From Burkholderiales bacterium 8X (GTDB taxonomy: Bacteria; Pseudomonadota; Gammaproteobacteria; Burkholderiales; Burkholderiaceae_C): a stretch of 64,000 bases of DNA. Position 1 is the first letter of the stretch, and each line of letters opens with the position of its first letter. The notes under the pieces are model-generated. The model worked only from the letters and a program-made list of their open reading frames with translations, did not search any database and was not told where the DNA came from. Location of the stretch: assembly GCA_902506565.1 (NCBI GenBank), contig LR732703.1, forward strand, positions 1,508,525-1,572,524. The letters are read 5' to 3'. A program made the translations under genes and the position numbers. Positions 10,027 through 18,800 of the stretch are shown piece after piece.

Positions 10027-11385
10027 TCAGTGCGCTTCGAGCATGTTTTGCACCCTGAGATGTTCGTTTTGCACAGCCAGGTGCAGTGGGGTCAGACCCA
10101 TGACGTTGACAACATTCGTTCGTGCTCCGCGTTCCAACAGCAGCCGTACGATGTCTGCATGTCCTTTTCGCGCAGCAACATGCAATGGGGTATCGGTCGA
10201 CAGGTCGAAGAGGTTCTTCTTGGCGCCTAGGTCGAGCAACAGCGTCACCAACATCGGGTCGTTGTTGCTGGCTGCATGAGTCAGGGGCGTCGTTTCATGC
10301 GATTTTTTCGCCAATGTCGTGATGCCTTCCTTCGCGGCGCAGAAGTCCTGCCAGTAATCCCTTTCCTTGTACCGCTTGAGAGCGAGGCAAAGCGGGCTGT
10401 CGAAGGCTGCGTCGGCCTCTGCCTGAGGCGGCCGCTTGCTGGTGATCCTCCAGGCTTGCTTGCCGTTGCACAGTGCAAGGCAGTACAGCAACTGATACCG
10501 GACGTCCGCAAGCATTTCTGCCGCCAGCAAGGGCTCGAGTAGCCGCAGGAGGCTCGGTTCTTCGATGCCTTCGACGATTGTCCGGAGCACAGGGATCAGC
10601 AAGAGTCGACGAAGGGCTTGCGGTCCGGGCAGCTCCGCGGGCGGCTCCTCGGTGAGCAGCGATAGCAAGGTTCTTGAATTCAAGTGCGAGTCGATGTCGG
10701 ATGCATTCTCGAGCCAGGCATGGCTGCACAGGACCTGCAGTTCGACATTGTCATAGGGGGCACCTGCTTCGACCAGGAGCCGAGCGACTTGCATTGCACT
10801 GCGGCGTCTAGCTGCCTGGTAGAGCTTGGGGTCCAAAGGGTTGGCGATCAGAGACTGCAAGAGGGTTCGGTTGTGCTCATCGATCGATTGGACAGATGCC
10901 TTGTGCCTGAGCAGTATTTCGGCACAGGTGTAGTGGCCCATATTCAATGCAAAGTGAAGCGGAGTCTGCCCGTGACGGTCCATGGCGTCCACCGGTGCGC
11001 CGTGCGCCAGCAGCGTCTCCACGTGGTCCAGATGGTTCAACATATGGACTGCGAGATGCAAAGGCGTGCCCACGCTGTTGTTCCAGATGTCGGTGCGCGC
11101 GCCGTATCGGAGCAACAGCTGAACGAGAGGTCGCCCAGCGGGCGACAGGTGTTGTACCGCATACAGAAGCGGCGTGTATCCGGATGCATCGACGAGGTCG
11201 ACTTGGGCGTCGTGCTGGAGAAGCAATTCGCAGATATCGACATCCGGAAGGGACGCTGCCTGGTGCAGCGCCGTGCGGCCAACTTCGTCGGCCGCGTCGA
11301 TATCGACACCCGCTGCGAGCAGCGAAATTATTTCGGTGACGCGCTGGCCCCAGGCTGCGTCCCTCAGCAGTCGCTGACGTTCCAA
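10027..11385 (-). CDS. Ankyrin-repeat protein; 5' end interrupted by an in-frame TGA
   Basis: The 452-codon frame encodes ankyrin repeats in two blocks. The N-terminal block is at about residues 1-190 (DEVGRTALHQAAS, DASGYTPLLYAVQ, GTPLHLAVHML, RHGQTPLHFALNMGHY). The C-terminal block is at about 355-452 (ETTPLTHAASNND, STDTPLHVAARKGHADIVRLLLERGA, MGLTPLHLAVQNEH). Between them lies a helical stretch I cannot assign. Such repeats bind proteins; near effector genes they often belong to immunity or regulatory proteins, but no partner is proven here. The only start inside this frame is a TTG at 11385. In the same frame upstream lies an ATG at 11454 with a good ribosome site (AAGGAA), 16 sense codons, then TGA at 11406-11404. 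The gene may therefore be a nonsense pseudogene or use the TTG. Confidence 0.75.
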   Translation of the reverse strand: MERQRLLRDAAWGQRVTEIISLLAAGVDIDAADEVGRTALHQAASLPDVDICELLLQHDAQVDLVDASGYTPLLYAVQHLSPAGRPLVQLLLRYGARTDIWNNSVGTPLHLAVHMLNHLDHVETLLAHGAPVDAMDRHGQTPLHFALNMGHYTCAEILLRHKASVQSIDEHNRTLLQSLIANPLDPKLYQAARRRSAMQVARLLVEAGAPYDNVELQVLCSHAWLENASDIDSHLNSRTLLSLLTEEPPAELPGPQALRRLLLIPVLRTIVEGIEEPSLLRLLEPLLAAEMLADVRYQLLYCLALCNGKQAWRITSKRPPQAEADAAFDSPLCLALKRYKERDYWQDFCAAKEGITTLAKKSHETTPLTHAASNNDPMLVTLLLDLGAKKNLFDLSTDTPLHVAARKGHADIVRLLLERGARTNVVNVMGLTPLHLAVQNEHLRVQNMLEAH

Positions 11386-11469
11386 CTGAGAGAACGCAAG
11401 ATATCAATCCACCAGGACGGGATCGGCCTGCGGGCGGGTTCCATTGTTTTCCATGAGGTGTTCCTTCGA

Positions 11470-11660
11470 TCAGTCGCCATGCGTTCGAACCAGCGCGAAT
11501 CGCGGATGGAAGACGTCGATCGATGGTGTCGTCCCGACGTCGATCTGGATATCGCTGCGTTGCGTGAAGCCGAATGCCCTGCGCCGTCGGGGCTGCTCTC
11601 GACGAGGCCGTCGAAGCTCTCGGCACACCTGCCTCGATCAGAACCTCACCATCCGCATGG
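11470..11660 (-). pseudogene. Frameshifted remnant of an unidentified gene
   Basis: Between the MBL-fold gene and the ankyrin gene, the minus strand contains protein-like segments in different frames. One frame gives AESFDGLVESSPDGAG. A neighbouring frame, after a shift near 11585, gives FGFTQRSDIQIDVGTTPSID and then VFHPRFALVRTHGD, ending in TGA at 11472-11470. The segments join smoothly if one base is restored. No intact frame spans the region and I cannot name a family. It looks like the end of a decayed gene placed 16 bases before the ankyrin gene's ATG at 11454. Confidence is limited because the argument rests on how natural the segments look. Confidence 0.35.
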
Positions 11661-11677
11661 CTTTCACACCCATGGCG

Positions 11678-12820
11678 CTAGCGCAGTCCTTCCCACCAGA
11701 GCCGATTGACCCGTGGACGGCCGATGGTCAGCACCTCGCCGATCTCGGGCGTGGCCAGCGCGAGGTTCTTTTCCTTCGCGAGGGCGGCGATGCGGTCGAG
11801 TGGCTCGTGCCAGGTGTGGAAGGCCAGGTCGAAAGTGCTGTTGTGCACCGAGTAGAGCACCTTGCCGCGCAGGTCCTCGAACGCCCGGACGCTCTCTTCG
11901 GGCGTCATGTGGACCGAAGGCCAGTAGGCGTTGTAGGCGCCGTTCTCCATGAGCGCCAGATCGAATCCGCCGAAGCGCTCGCCGATCTGCCGAAAGCCTG
12001 CGAAGTAGCCCGAATCGCCGCTGTAGTAGATGCGTTGCGGACCGCTCTGGATCACCCATGAAGCCCAGAGGGTGCGGTCGCGGTCGTTCAAGGTTCGACC
12101 CGAGAAGTGCTGCGCCGGCGTCGCCGTCAGCTGCACCCCGTCGTGCGCCGCGGCTTGCCACCAGTCGAACTCGGCGACGCGCTCCGGTGGCACGCCCATG
12201 TCCACCAGCCGGCGCTTGACGCCGAGCGGCACGAAGTAACGGGTGACGCGCTGGGCCAGGTAGTCGATGGTCGGTACGTCGAGATGGTCGTAATGGTCGT
12301 GCGAGAGGATCAGCCCTTCGATCGGCGGCAACGCCTCGAGCGCCATCGGCGGCGCGTGGAAGCGCTTCGGTCCGATGAAGGAGAACGGCGACGCGCGCTG
12401 CCCGAAGACCGGGTCGATCAGCCAATACTTGCCGCGCAGCTTGAGAAGGTGCGAGGAGTGGCCGATGCGAACGATGTGGTTGGCCTGGTTGTCCAGCGCG
12501 TCCAGCTGTTCACGGGTCAGGGCTTGCACCGGTATCGGATCGACCGGCACGGTGTCGACCTTGGCCGCGAACAGGAACCGGGTCCAGATCTGCCATCCGC
12601 TCGCGGACGCCTTGGCATCCGGATTGGGCATGTTCTGGAAGGTGCATCCCTTGAATTGCGAGGAGCCCGCGTAGGGCGATTCGCAGTGGCTGCCGCCGCT
12701 CGCGCAGCTGGACAGGAGCCCGATGACGGCAAGGCTGGCCATGCACCACAGTCGACGAAGCGGGTGCGAGCGGCGGGCCAGCGGCGCGCCGTCGCCGGTG
12801 GGGGAGGATCGATTGGACAT
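11678..12820 (-). CDS. Metallo-beta-lactamase-fold lipoprotein (UlaG/NAPE-PLD-like)
   Basis: A 380-residue MBL-fold hydrolase with a lipoprotein signal: basic N-terminus, hydrophobic stretch, and lipobox LLSSC with Cys39. The start is the ATG at 12820; the longer frame upstream would push the signal inward. The metal motif is SHDHYDHLD (His174, Asp175, His176, Asp178, His179). Later ligands are plausibly His in TPAQHFSGR, Asp in YYSGDSGY and His in LYSVHNSTFD. The WASWVI...GDSGY pattern is that of the NAPE-PLD/UlaG group, which hydrolyses phosphodiesters or lactones. The actual substrate is unknown. It would be anchored to a membrane in the periplasm. It is divergent from the patatin gene, with 127 bases between starts. 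Confidence 0.8.
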   Translation of the reverse strand: MSNRSSPTGDGAPLARRSHPLRRLWCMASLAVIGLLSSCASGGSHCESPYAGSSQFKGCTFQNMPNPDAKASASGWQIWTRFLFAAKVDTVPVDPIPVQALTREQLDALDNQANHIVRIGHSSHLLKLRGKYWLIDPVFGQRASPFSFIGPKRFHAPPMALEALPPIEGLILSHDHYDHLDVPTIDYLAQRVTRYFVPLGVKRRLVDMGVPPERVAEFDWWQAAAHDGVQLTATPAQHFSGRTLNDRDRTLWASWVIQSGPQRIYYSGDSGYFAGFRQIGERFGGFDLALMENGAYNAYWPSVHMTPEESVRAFEDLRGKVLYSVHNSTFDLAFHTWHEPLDRIAALAKEKNLALATPEIGEVLTIGRPRVNRLWWEGLR

Positions 12821-12947
12821 GGACGGGAGCCTTCTGATGAGCTGGCGCGAGCTTACCGAGTCCGCGCGGCGCCGGGGCATAGACCGTTTGCAACATTGAT
12901 GTGTCGAGCGGGCCGTGAAATATTGCACGCGACCCAACAGGACTCGA

Positions 12948-15900
12948 ATGGACGAAACCATCCAGAAGCTGGTGCGAGAGCGGCGCGCCGCGCTTGCCGG
13001 TGCGGCTTTGGACGCCGCGCCCGATGACCAAGCGGCCTCCACGGAAGAAGCCCGCCCCTGGGGCCTCGCGCTTTCGGGTGGCGGCATCCGAAGCGCGACC
13101 TTCTGCCTCGGCTTGATGAAGTCGCTGGCGGCCGAGCGACAACTGCTCAAGTTCGACTTGCTTTCGACGGTCTCGGGCGGCGGCTACATCGGCGCCACCC
13201 TCGGCCGGCTCTGCACCGACGCCAAGTCGGCGGATGAGGTGCGCGGCATCGAGCGCGCCCTCGGCGATGTCGACCGCGCTCGCTTCGGCTGGTGGCTGCG
13301 CGCCAACGGTCGCTACCTGATTCCCGGCGGAATGCGCGACACCTTGTTCGCGACCGCGCTCTACCTGCGCAACCTGCTCGGTACCCATATCGAGATCGCG
13401 ATTGCCGCGAGCCTCATCGGCATGGTGCTGGCCGCCACCAACCTGCTGCTGTGGGACACCGTGTTCCGGGCGGTCGACCTCAACAGCGTGCCGCCCGACC
13501 TGCCGGCGCCGGCGTACAGCGTGACCGAAATCGGGCTCGGGCAGTGGGTGCGGCTGCTGGTCGAATGGTCGACCCGATGGCCGACCTTGTGGTTCACGCT
13601 GGTCGGCCCGTTTCTCGCGTCGATCGTCCTGGCTTGCGCCTACTGGTCGGTCCGCGACCGCTATTCGCTTGCCGGCCTGGCGCTGCAGGCCGGCATGTGG
13701 TGCGCGCTGGGCGCGGCTGCCTGGTGGATCGGGCCGCAGCTGGTGCGCAACTACAGCGGACCGATCTGGCTCGCGCCGGCCTTCGTGCTGTTCGCGATCT
13801 GCTGGGTGCTGGCCCTGCTGTGGGTTGCCTGGCGCGGCCGTACCCATGCAGCCGCCGTGATGCGCAACGACCTGACCGACGGGTTGGCCTCGGTCATCAG
13901 CGCCGCCTTGCTGATCTTCATGCTCGGCGTGCTCGATCGGGCCGCCTGGTGGCTGGCGGCAGAAAGCCAGGAGCTGCGGGCCTTCTACGGCGCGGCATTG
14001 CTGCTGCTGGCTGCGGCGCTGCGCGGCGTGATGCCGCTCCTGTTGTCGCAGAAGCGGCAGGCGCCCGGCATCGGCAAGTCGCTGCTGCTTTCGCTCGCCA
14101 GCCTGGTCGGGCTGCTGCTCGCTTTCTGCCTGGCGGCCTGGTGGGTGGGCGTGGTGTACGCGGCCACGCTGCTGCAGGTCTTCATGCCGGATGGCCTCGA
14201 CTTCTCGCGCGGATGGGTCTGGCTCGGCACGATCTTCGTCATCGTCGGGAGCTACGCGCTCGTGACCGGACGCAACTTCGGCTTCCTCAACATCTCGTCG
14301 CTGCACATGTTCTACAAGGCCCGCATCGTGCGCGGCTACCTCGGCGCAGCCAATGCCGAGCGGTTGGGCGCCAACCCGACCGACGAGGTTTCGGGCCTCG
14401 AGCCGCCGCAGGTGCCGGTCGGCGAGGTCGACGTGCATGACGACATCGCGCAGCTGCGCTACGCACCGCACGTGCATGGCGGACCGGTCCACCTCATCAA
14501 CGTCTGCATCAACCAGACCCACGACACCAAGCAGAAGCTCTTCAACCGCGATCGCAAGAGCCAGCCCTTGATCGTCGGCCCGCTGGGCCTGGTGCTCGCC
14601 GGCGGATCGCGCTGGATGCAGGCGCATGGCGCCGGCGCGCTCACGCTCGGCGCCTGGACGGCCATCTCCGGCGCAGCCTTCGCGCCCGGCCTCGGGCGGC
14701 TCAGCAAGCGCGGCATCTCGGCGCTGACCGTGTTCGCGGGCCTCCGGCTCGGCTATTGGTGGAACAGCGCCGATGCGGGCGTCTACCAGCATGGCGCCGC
14801 GCCCAAGGGCAAGGGCGTGCTGACCAAGACCCGCTTCCTGCTGCTCGAATGCTTCGGGGCTTTTCCGGGCAGCAGTTCGCCGACCTGGTACCTGAGCGAT
14901 GGCGGCCACTTCGAGAACACCGGCGCCTACGCCTTGCTGCGGCAGGAGGCGGCGCTGATCGTGGTGGCCGATTGCGGCGCCGACCCGGACTACCGCTTCT
15001 GCGATCTCGAGGTGCTGGTGCGGCGCGCACGCATCGACCTCAACGCCGAGATCGTCTTCATGAAGCCGCAACCCGGCGCCGGCTGGGCGCATCTCGAGGC
15101 CTTCGGCTCGCTCAACGACCTGGCATCGAGCGACAGCCAGGCCTGCCTGGCGCTAGCGCAGGTGCGCTATGCGAGCGGCAAGACCGGGCAACTGGTGCTG
15201 GTCAAGCCGAATGTCTCGGCATCGCTGCCGGTCGACCTGGTCAACTTCAAGGCGGCCAATCCGCTCTTTCCGCAGCAGCCCACCACCGATCAGTTCTTCG
15301 ACGAGGCCCAGTGGGAGAGCTACTTTCGGCTGGGCGCCGAGATCGGCTCGCGCCTGCACGGCGACCTGCTCGACCGCGTGGCGCTCGGCGCACCCGGCAT
15401 GTTCGTGCCGGACGATGGGCGCCCGCCGCCGTTGTCGACCGAGGAGGGCGCTTCGACCTCGACCGGCGGCCCGCCTAAGTCCAGGGAGTCGTCCAGCCCC
15501 GGCTTCGCTGCCGCCTCCGTCGGTGGCACCATGGGCCGCTTCCAGGCCCGCGTGCTCCGGGCCGGCGCCGTCACGGCGTCGGTCGGCATCGGCACCGCCG
15601 CCACCTTCGGCGTGGCGGCCTGGCAGGGCATCGACAGCTGGCGTGCGCAGCGGGCAGAAGCCGAGCGGGCAGAGAACAGCTCGTTCAAGGAACTCTCGTC
15701 GCTCTGGGCGCGGCTGCGCGGCGGCGATGCGGGTGGCTCGGGCGGTACGCCGAGCGAAGCGCCGGCGCTGCTCGCGGCCGAGTTGCTGCGAACCGGCGAC
15801 CTGCTGTGCCGCGACGGCAGCGACAACTTCATGGCCAAGTTCCGCCTGTCGGTGCGCATCGTCGACGACGCGAAGCAGGCATGTGCCGCGGATCCGGTGG

Positions 15901-16607
15901 AGCGTCGTGCGCCGGCTTGCACCCGCCTGCTCGATTCCGGCAACGGCATCGACTGCCTGCAGCCGACCCAGGCGCCGCCCTGCGCGCCGCGTTACTGGGC
16001 AAGAGACTACTCGGGGCAAATCGGCTCCAAGCAGAACTGCAGCGGCACGCTGCCGCGACCGTTTCCGGTGGTGGTGCGGCTGCACGAGTGGTTGGTGAGT
16101 CCTTCGTCCGTGCAAACGGCCTCGGTGCCGGCGCCCGCGGCCGCGGCCTCGATCGCGCCGGATGCGGCAGCAGTTGCACCTGCGACCGCAACTGCCTCCA
16201 CCGGCACCGTGGCCACGCCTGCAACATCGGGTGCAGCGGTTCCGGCGGCACCACCGGCACGGGACTCCTGCAGCGGCCGAGTGGTCTACATCCTCACCTA
16301 CGGCGGCACGCTGCGGGACGAAGCCCGCACCTGGCGCGGACCCTGGCGCGCACTCGGCGCGTCGGTGCCGCCGATCGAGGATCTCCTGAGCACCGCGAGG
16401 CGGGCAGGGCGCTCGCCGCCGGTCGGGCATCCCCAGCCAACGGTGGTGATTCGCGACGAGGCGTCCCGCCGCTGCGCGCTGGCGATGGTGCGAACCGCGC
16501 CTTCGCCGACCGGGCAGCCCTGGTCGATCAAGCTGCTGCCGAAGTCCGGCAGCGCGACCGAAGGTGGGATCGAGGTCTGGCTGCCGCGCAGCGTCTATGT
16601 TCCGTGA
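12948..16607 (+). CDS. Large membrane-bound patatin-like phospholipase
   Basis: A 1219-residue protein from the ATG at 12948, which is preceded by an AGGA ribosome site; an ATG at 12915 in the same frame is less likely. The patatin parts are the oxyanion loop GGGIRSA (residues 44-50), the nucleophile Ser76 in STVSGGGY and the dyad aspartate Asp651 in YLSDGGHFENTG. Between them, about residues 145-455 hold roughly eight hydrophobic segments, so the catalytic domain is split by a membrane domain. After about residue 850 there is another hydrophobic stretch, then a low-complexity Ala/Pro/Thr region (around 1055-1115) and a final domain without an obvious family. Patatins hydrolyse acyl lipids. 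The target and role here are unknown. Confidence 0.8.
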   Translation: MDETIQKLVRERRAALAGAALDAAPDDQAASTEEARPWGLALSGGGIRSATFCLGLMKSLAAERQLLKFDLLSTVSGGGYIGATLGRLCTDAKSADEVRGIERALGDVDRARFGWWLRANGRYLIPGGMRDTLFATALYLRNLLGTHIEIAIAASLIGMVLAATNLLLWDTVFRAVDLNSVPPDLPAPAYSVTEIGLGQWVRLLVEWSTRWPTLWFTLVGPFLASIVLACAYWSVRDRYSLAGLALQAGMWCALGAAAWWIGPQLVRNYSGPIWLAPAFVLFAICWVLALLWVAWRGRTHAAAVMRNDLTDGLASVISAALLIFMLGVLDRAAWWLAAESQELRAFYGAALLLLAAALRGVMPLLLSQKRQAPGIGKSLLLSLASLVGLLLAFCLAAWWVGVVYAATLLQVFMPDGLDFSRGWVWLGTIFVIVGSYALVTGRNFGFLNISSLHMFYKARIVRGYLGAANAERLGANPTDEVSGLEPPQVPVGEVDVHDDIAQLRYAPHVHGGPVHLINVCINQTHDTKQKLFNRDRKSQPLIVGPLGLVLAGGSRWMQAHGAGALTLGAWTAISGAAFAPGLGRLSKRGISALTVFAGLRLGYWWNSADAGVYQHGAAPKGKGVLTKTRFLLLECFGAFPGSSSPTWYLSDGGHFENTGAYALLRQEAALIVVADCGADPDYRFCDLEVLVRRARIDLNAEIVFMKPQPGAGWAHLEAFGSLNDLASSDSQACLALAQVRYASGKTGQLVLVKPNVSASLPVDLVNFKAANPLFPQQPTTDQFFDEAQWESYFRLGAEIGSRLHGDLLDRVALGAPGMFVPDDGRPPPLSTEEGASTSTGGPPKSRESSSPGFAAASVGGTMGRFQARVLRAGAVTASVGIGTAATFGVAAWQGIDSWRAQRAEAERAENSSFKELSSLWARLRGGDAGGSGGTPSEAPALLAAELLRTGDLLCRDGSDNFMAKFRLSVRIVDDAKQACAADPVERRAPACTRLLDSGNGIDCLQPTQAPPCAPRYWARDYSGQIGSKQNCSGTLPRPFPVVVRLHEWLVSPSSVQTASVPAPAAAASIAPDAAAVAPATATASTGTVATPATSGAAVPAAPPARDSCSGRVVYILTYGGTLRDEARTWRGPWRALGASVPPIEDLLSTARRAGRSPPVGHPQPTVVIRDEASRRCALAMVRTAPSPTGQPWSIKLLPKSGSATEGGIEVWLPRSVYVP

Positions 16608-16699
16608 CGCCCGTTGTCGTGACGGAAGGCGGATGGAGCCAGGCGCTCGATCGGGTTGATCCGCTTGCTGCCGCACCGAGGTCTCGGCTGTACCGCCAT

Positions 16700-17623
16700 T
16701 CAGACGATGCCGCGCTCCTCCACGGTTCGAAAAATGAACTTGGTGATGACATTGCGGAACTCGTTGCTCGCCTGCTCGTCGGCCATCAAGCTCTTCAAGA
16801 GCTTGACCATCCGCTCGGTGAATTTGTCCGAGCGGTTCTTGTAGAGATTGGGATCGCTCATCGAGCCGTGCACCGCCAGTATTTCCAGGGTGGCCGCCTT
16901 GATCGCCTCCTGGTTCTTGGTGTCGAGCTACCGGGCCAGTCCGACCATCAAGAGCCAATAGGACAGAACCGGCGCAATGGGCATCTCCTTGGCTTCGAAG
17001 GCAGTCAACAGGATCTGGCACTGCAAGACGACGCCTTTCGCGGTTGGCTTGAAGGCCTGCAGGCATTCGGCCAATGCAGCTCCCGTCATGTGCGGCACAT
17101 GCGCGACGACCTTTCCCGCATAAGCTTCGACACTCGATGCCTTGACTCTTCTCTTCTGCCTGAGCTTGTCGATGTCGGCCTGGATGTCCGCAGCGAAGAT
17201 CGCTTCTCCGCAGATGGCGTCGGCACCGAGCGAGAGTTGAACTCGATGCTGCGATCGAGAGAGGATTTTTTCGATCGTGCGCGCCAACCTTTTCAAGACA
17301 CCGCGTTGCGCCTTCACGAACTCTTTGCCATCGACGTTCTCGTCGACCCGCGGTTTGAGCTTGATCAAGTCATGAACGAGCTTGTCGCCATGGGTCGACT
17401 TCTTGCCGACCAACTGGATGCAGATCGCAATGAGTTCCAGCTTGGCGATGCTCAAGCAGATCGGCCACTTGTATTCGGCGGCGACTTCCTCGAACAGCGT
17501 GTCCTTCAGCAGCTTCCAGTTGCTGCCCTCGTGCAGACCCGTCATCGCCTTCGAGATGCTGGCTTGCACCACGTCGTTGGCACGCAGTTGAGCTACATCG
17601 AGATCATCATCCCCGTGAATCAT
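16700..17623 (-). pseudogene. Uncharacterised helical protein (paralog of 18797-19945) with internal amber codon
   Basis: Starts at the ATG at 17623 behind a strong ribosome site (GGGAGGAAATGCC). It reads 231 residues to a TAG at 16930-16928. The same frame then continues for 75 sense codons to TGA at 16702-16700. The downstream segment is clearly protein-like (LDTKNQEAIKAATLEILAVHG; KFTERMVKLLKSL). Both parts align with the intact paralog at 18797-19945. A 66-residue block from I137-C138 to Q201-C202 matches I158-C159 to Q222-C223 with no gap and about 20 identities. W223/R231 match W294/R302, so the amber falls where the paralog has Glu303. CAG to TAG would explain it. Either a nonsense pseudogene, a read-through product, or a sequencing error. 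Function unknown; no motif recognised. Confidence 0.75.
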
Positions 17624-17750
17624 GGCATTTCCTCCCTTTTATAAGAATCGACCATTCTTCTTCGAGCATCCGCATCGTTCAATGACGGTGTTCGGCTAAC
17701 CGGTATCGCGTAGGCTTCGCACTCCCCAAGAAAAAACCCGAAGGATTGCC

Positions 17751-18800
17751 ATGTCTCGACCTCTCTTCAGCGCCACACTGGCGGGCAGCCTGCCCAAGCC
17801 CTCATGGCTTTCCGAAACGCAAAAGCTCTGGCCCGAATGGAAGTTGCAGGGCGATGAACTCGCGCAGGCCAAGGCCGACGCCACGCTGCTCTGGATCAAG
17901 GCCCAGGAAGACGCCGGCCTCGACGTGATCGGCGACGGCGAGCAATCCCGCCAGCACTTCGTCCACGGCTTCCTAGAACAGGTCGAGGGCATCGACTTTG
18001 ATCACAAGGTCAAGATGGGCATCCGCGACAACCGGTACGAGGCCATGGTGCCGCAGGTGGTGTCCGAGCTGCGGCTCAAGGGCCGCGTGCATGCGACCGA
18101 GGCAAGGCTCCTGCGCAAGCACACCAACCGGCGCATCAAGTTCACGCTGCCAGGCCCGATGACGATCGTCGACACCGTGGCGGATGGCTTCTACGGCGAT
18201 CGGGTGAAGCTCGCCACGGCCTTCGCCGAACTCTTGAACCAGGAGGCCTTGGCCTTGCAGGCGGATGGCGTCGACATCATCCAGTTCGACGAGCCCGCCT
18301 TCAATGTCTACATGAAGGATGCGGCCGACTGGGGTGTCGAGGTTCTCGAAAGAGCGGCCGAGGGACTCACTTGCACCACCGCCGTTCACATCTGCTACGG
18401 CTACGGCATCAAGGCCAACGTCGACTGGAAAGCCACGCTCGGCGAGCAATGGCGGCAGTACGAGCAGGTGTTTCCGGCGCTGGCGAAAAGCCGCATCGAC
18501 CAGGTGAGCCTCGAGTGCTTTCATTCGCATGTGCCGCCTGAACTGATGGCGCTCCTTGCGGGCAAGGATGTGATGGTCGGCGTCATCGACGTGGCGAGCG
18601 ACGAGATCGAGACGCCGGAGCAGGTCGCCGACACGATCGAGCAGGTCCTGCGCTGGGTGCCGCGCGAACGGCTATTGCCCTGCACCAATTGCGGTTTGGC
18701 ACCGATGAACCGCGAGGTCGCGCTCAAGAAGCTCGAGGCGCTGGGCCTCGGCGCCGAACTGGCGCGGCAGCGATTGCGGGTGGCGGCGGAATCGAGCTAG
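17751..18800 (+). CDS. Core-MetE family cobalamin-independent methionine synthase
   Basis: A 349-residue protein corresponding to only the C-terminal catalytic barrel of MetE; the N-terminal half of classical MetE (about 750 residues) is absent. Zinc-site residues are visible as His213 and Cys215 in VHICYG, Glu255 in SLECFH and Cys311 in PCTNCGLAPM (Cys314 follows). The start at 17751 has an AAGGA site 5 bases upstream. Such short forms may transfer a methyl group to homocysteine from a donor other than methyl-tetrahydrofolate, so the donor is uncertain. The DUF1852 partner known for one such family (MesD/MesX) is not adjacent. Its stop overlaps the convergent gene's stop at CTAG (18797-18800). 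Confidence 0.8.
   Translation: MSRPLFSATLAGSLPKPSWLSETQKLWPEWKLQGDELAQAKADATLLWIKAQEDAGLDVIGDGEQSRQHFVHGFLEQVEGIDFDHKVKMGIRDNRYEAMVPQVVSELRLKGRVHATEARLLRKHTNRRIKFTLPGPMTIVDTVADGFYGDRVKLATAFAELLNQEALALQADGVDIIQFDEPAFNVYMKDAADWGVEVLERAAEGLTCTTAVHICYGYGIKANVDWKATLGEQWRQYEQVFPALAKSRIDQVSLECFHSHVPPELMALLAGKDVMVGVIDVASDEIETPEQVADTIEQVLRWVPRERLLPCTNCGLAPMNREVALKKLEALGLGAELARQRLRVAAESS

Noticed and set aside
12510..15092. Long minus-strand frame opposite the patatin gene
   Set aside because: Same effect of high third-position GC; the plus-strand patatin has clear motifs.
16608..16699. Search for a terminator between the patatin gene and the convergent paralog
   Set aside because: No hairpin with a T-run was seen in the 92-base gap.
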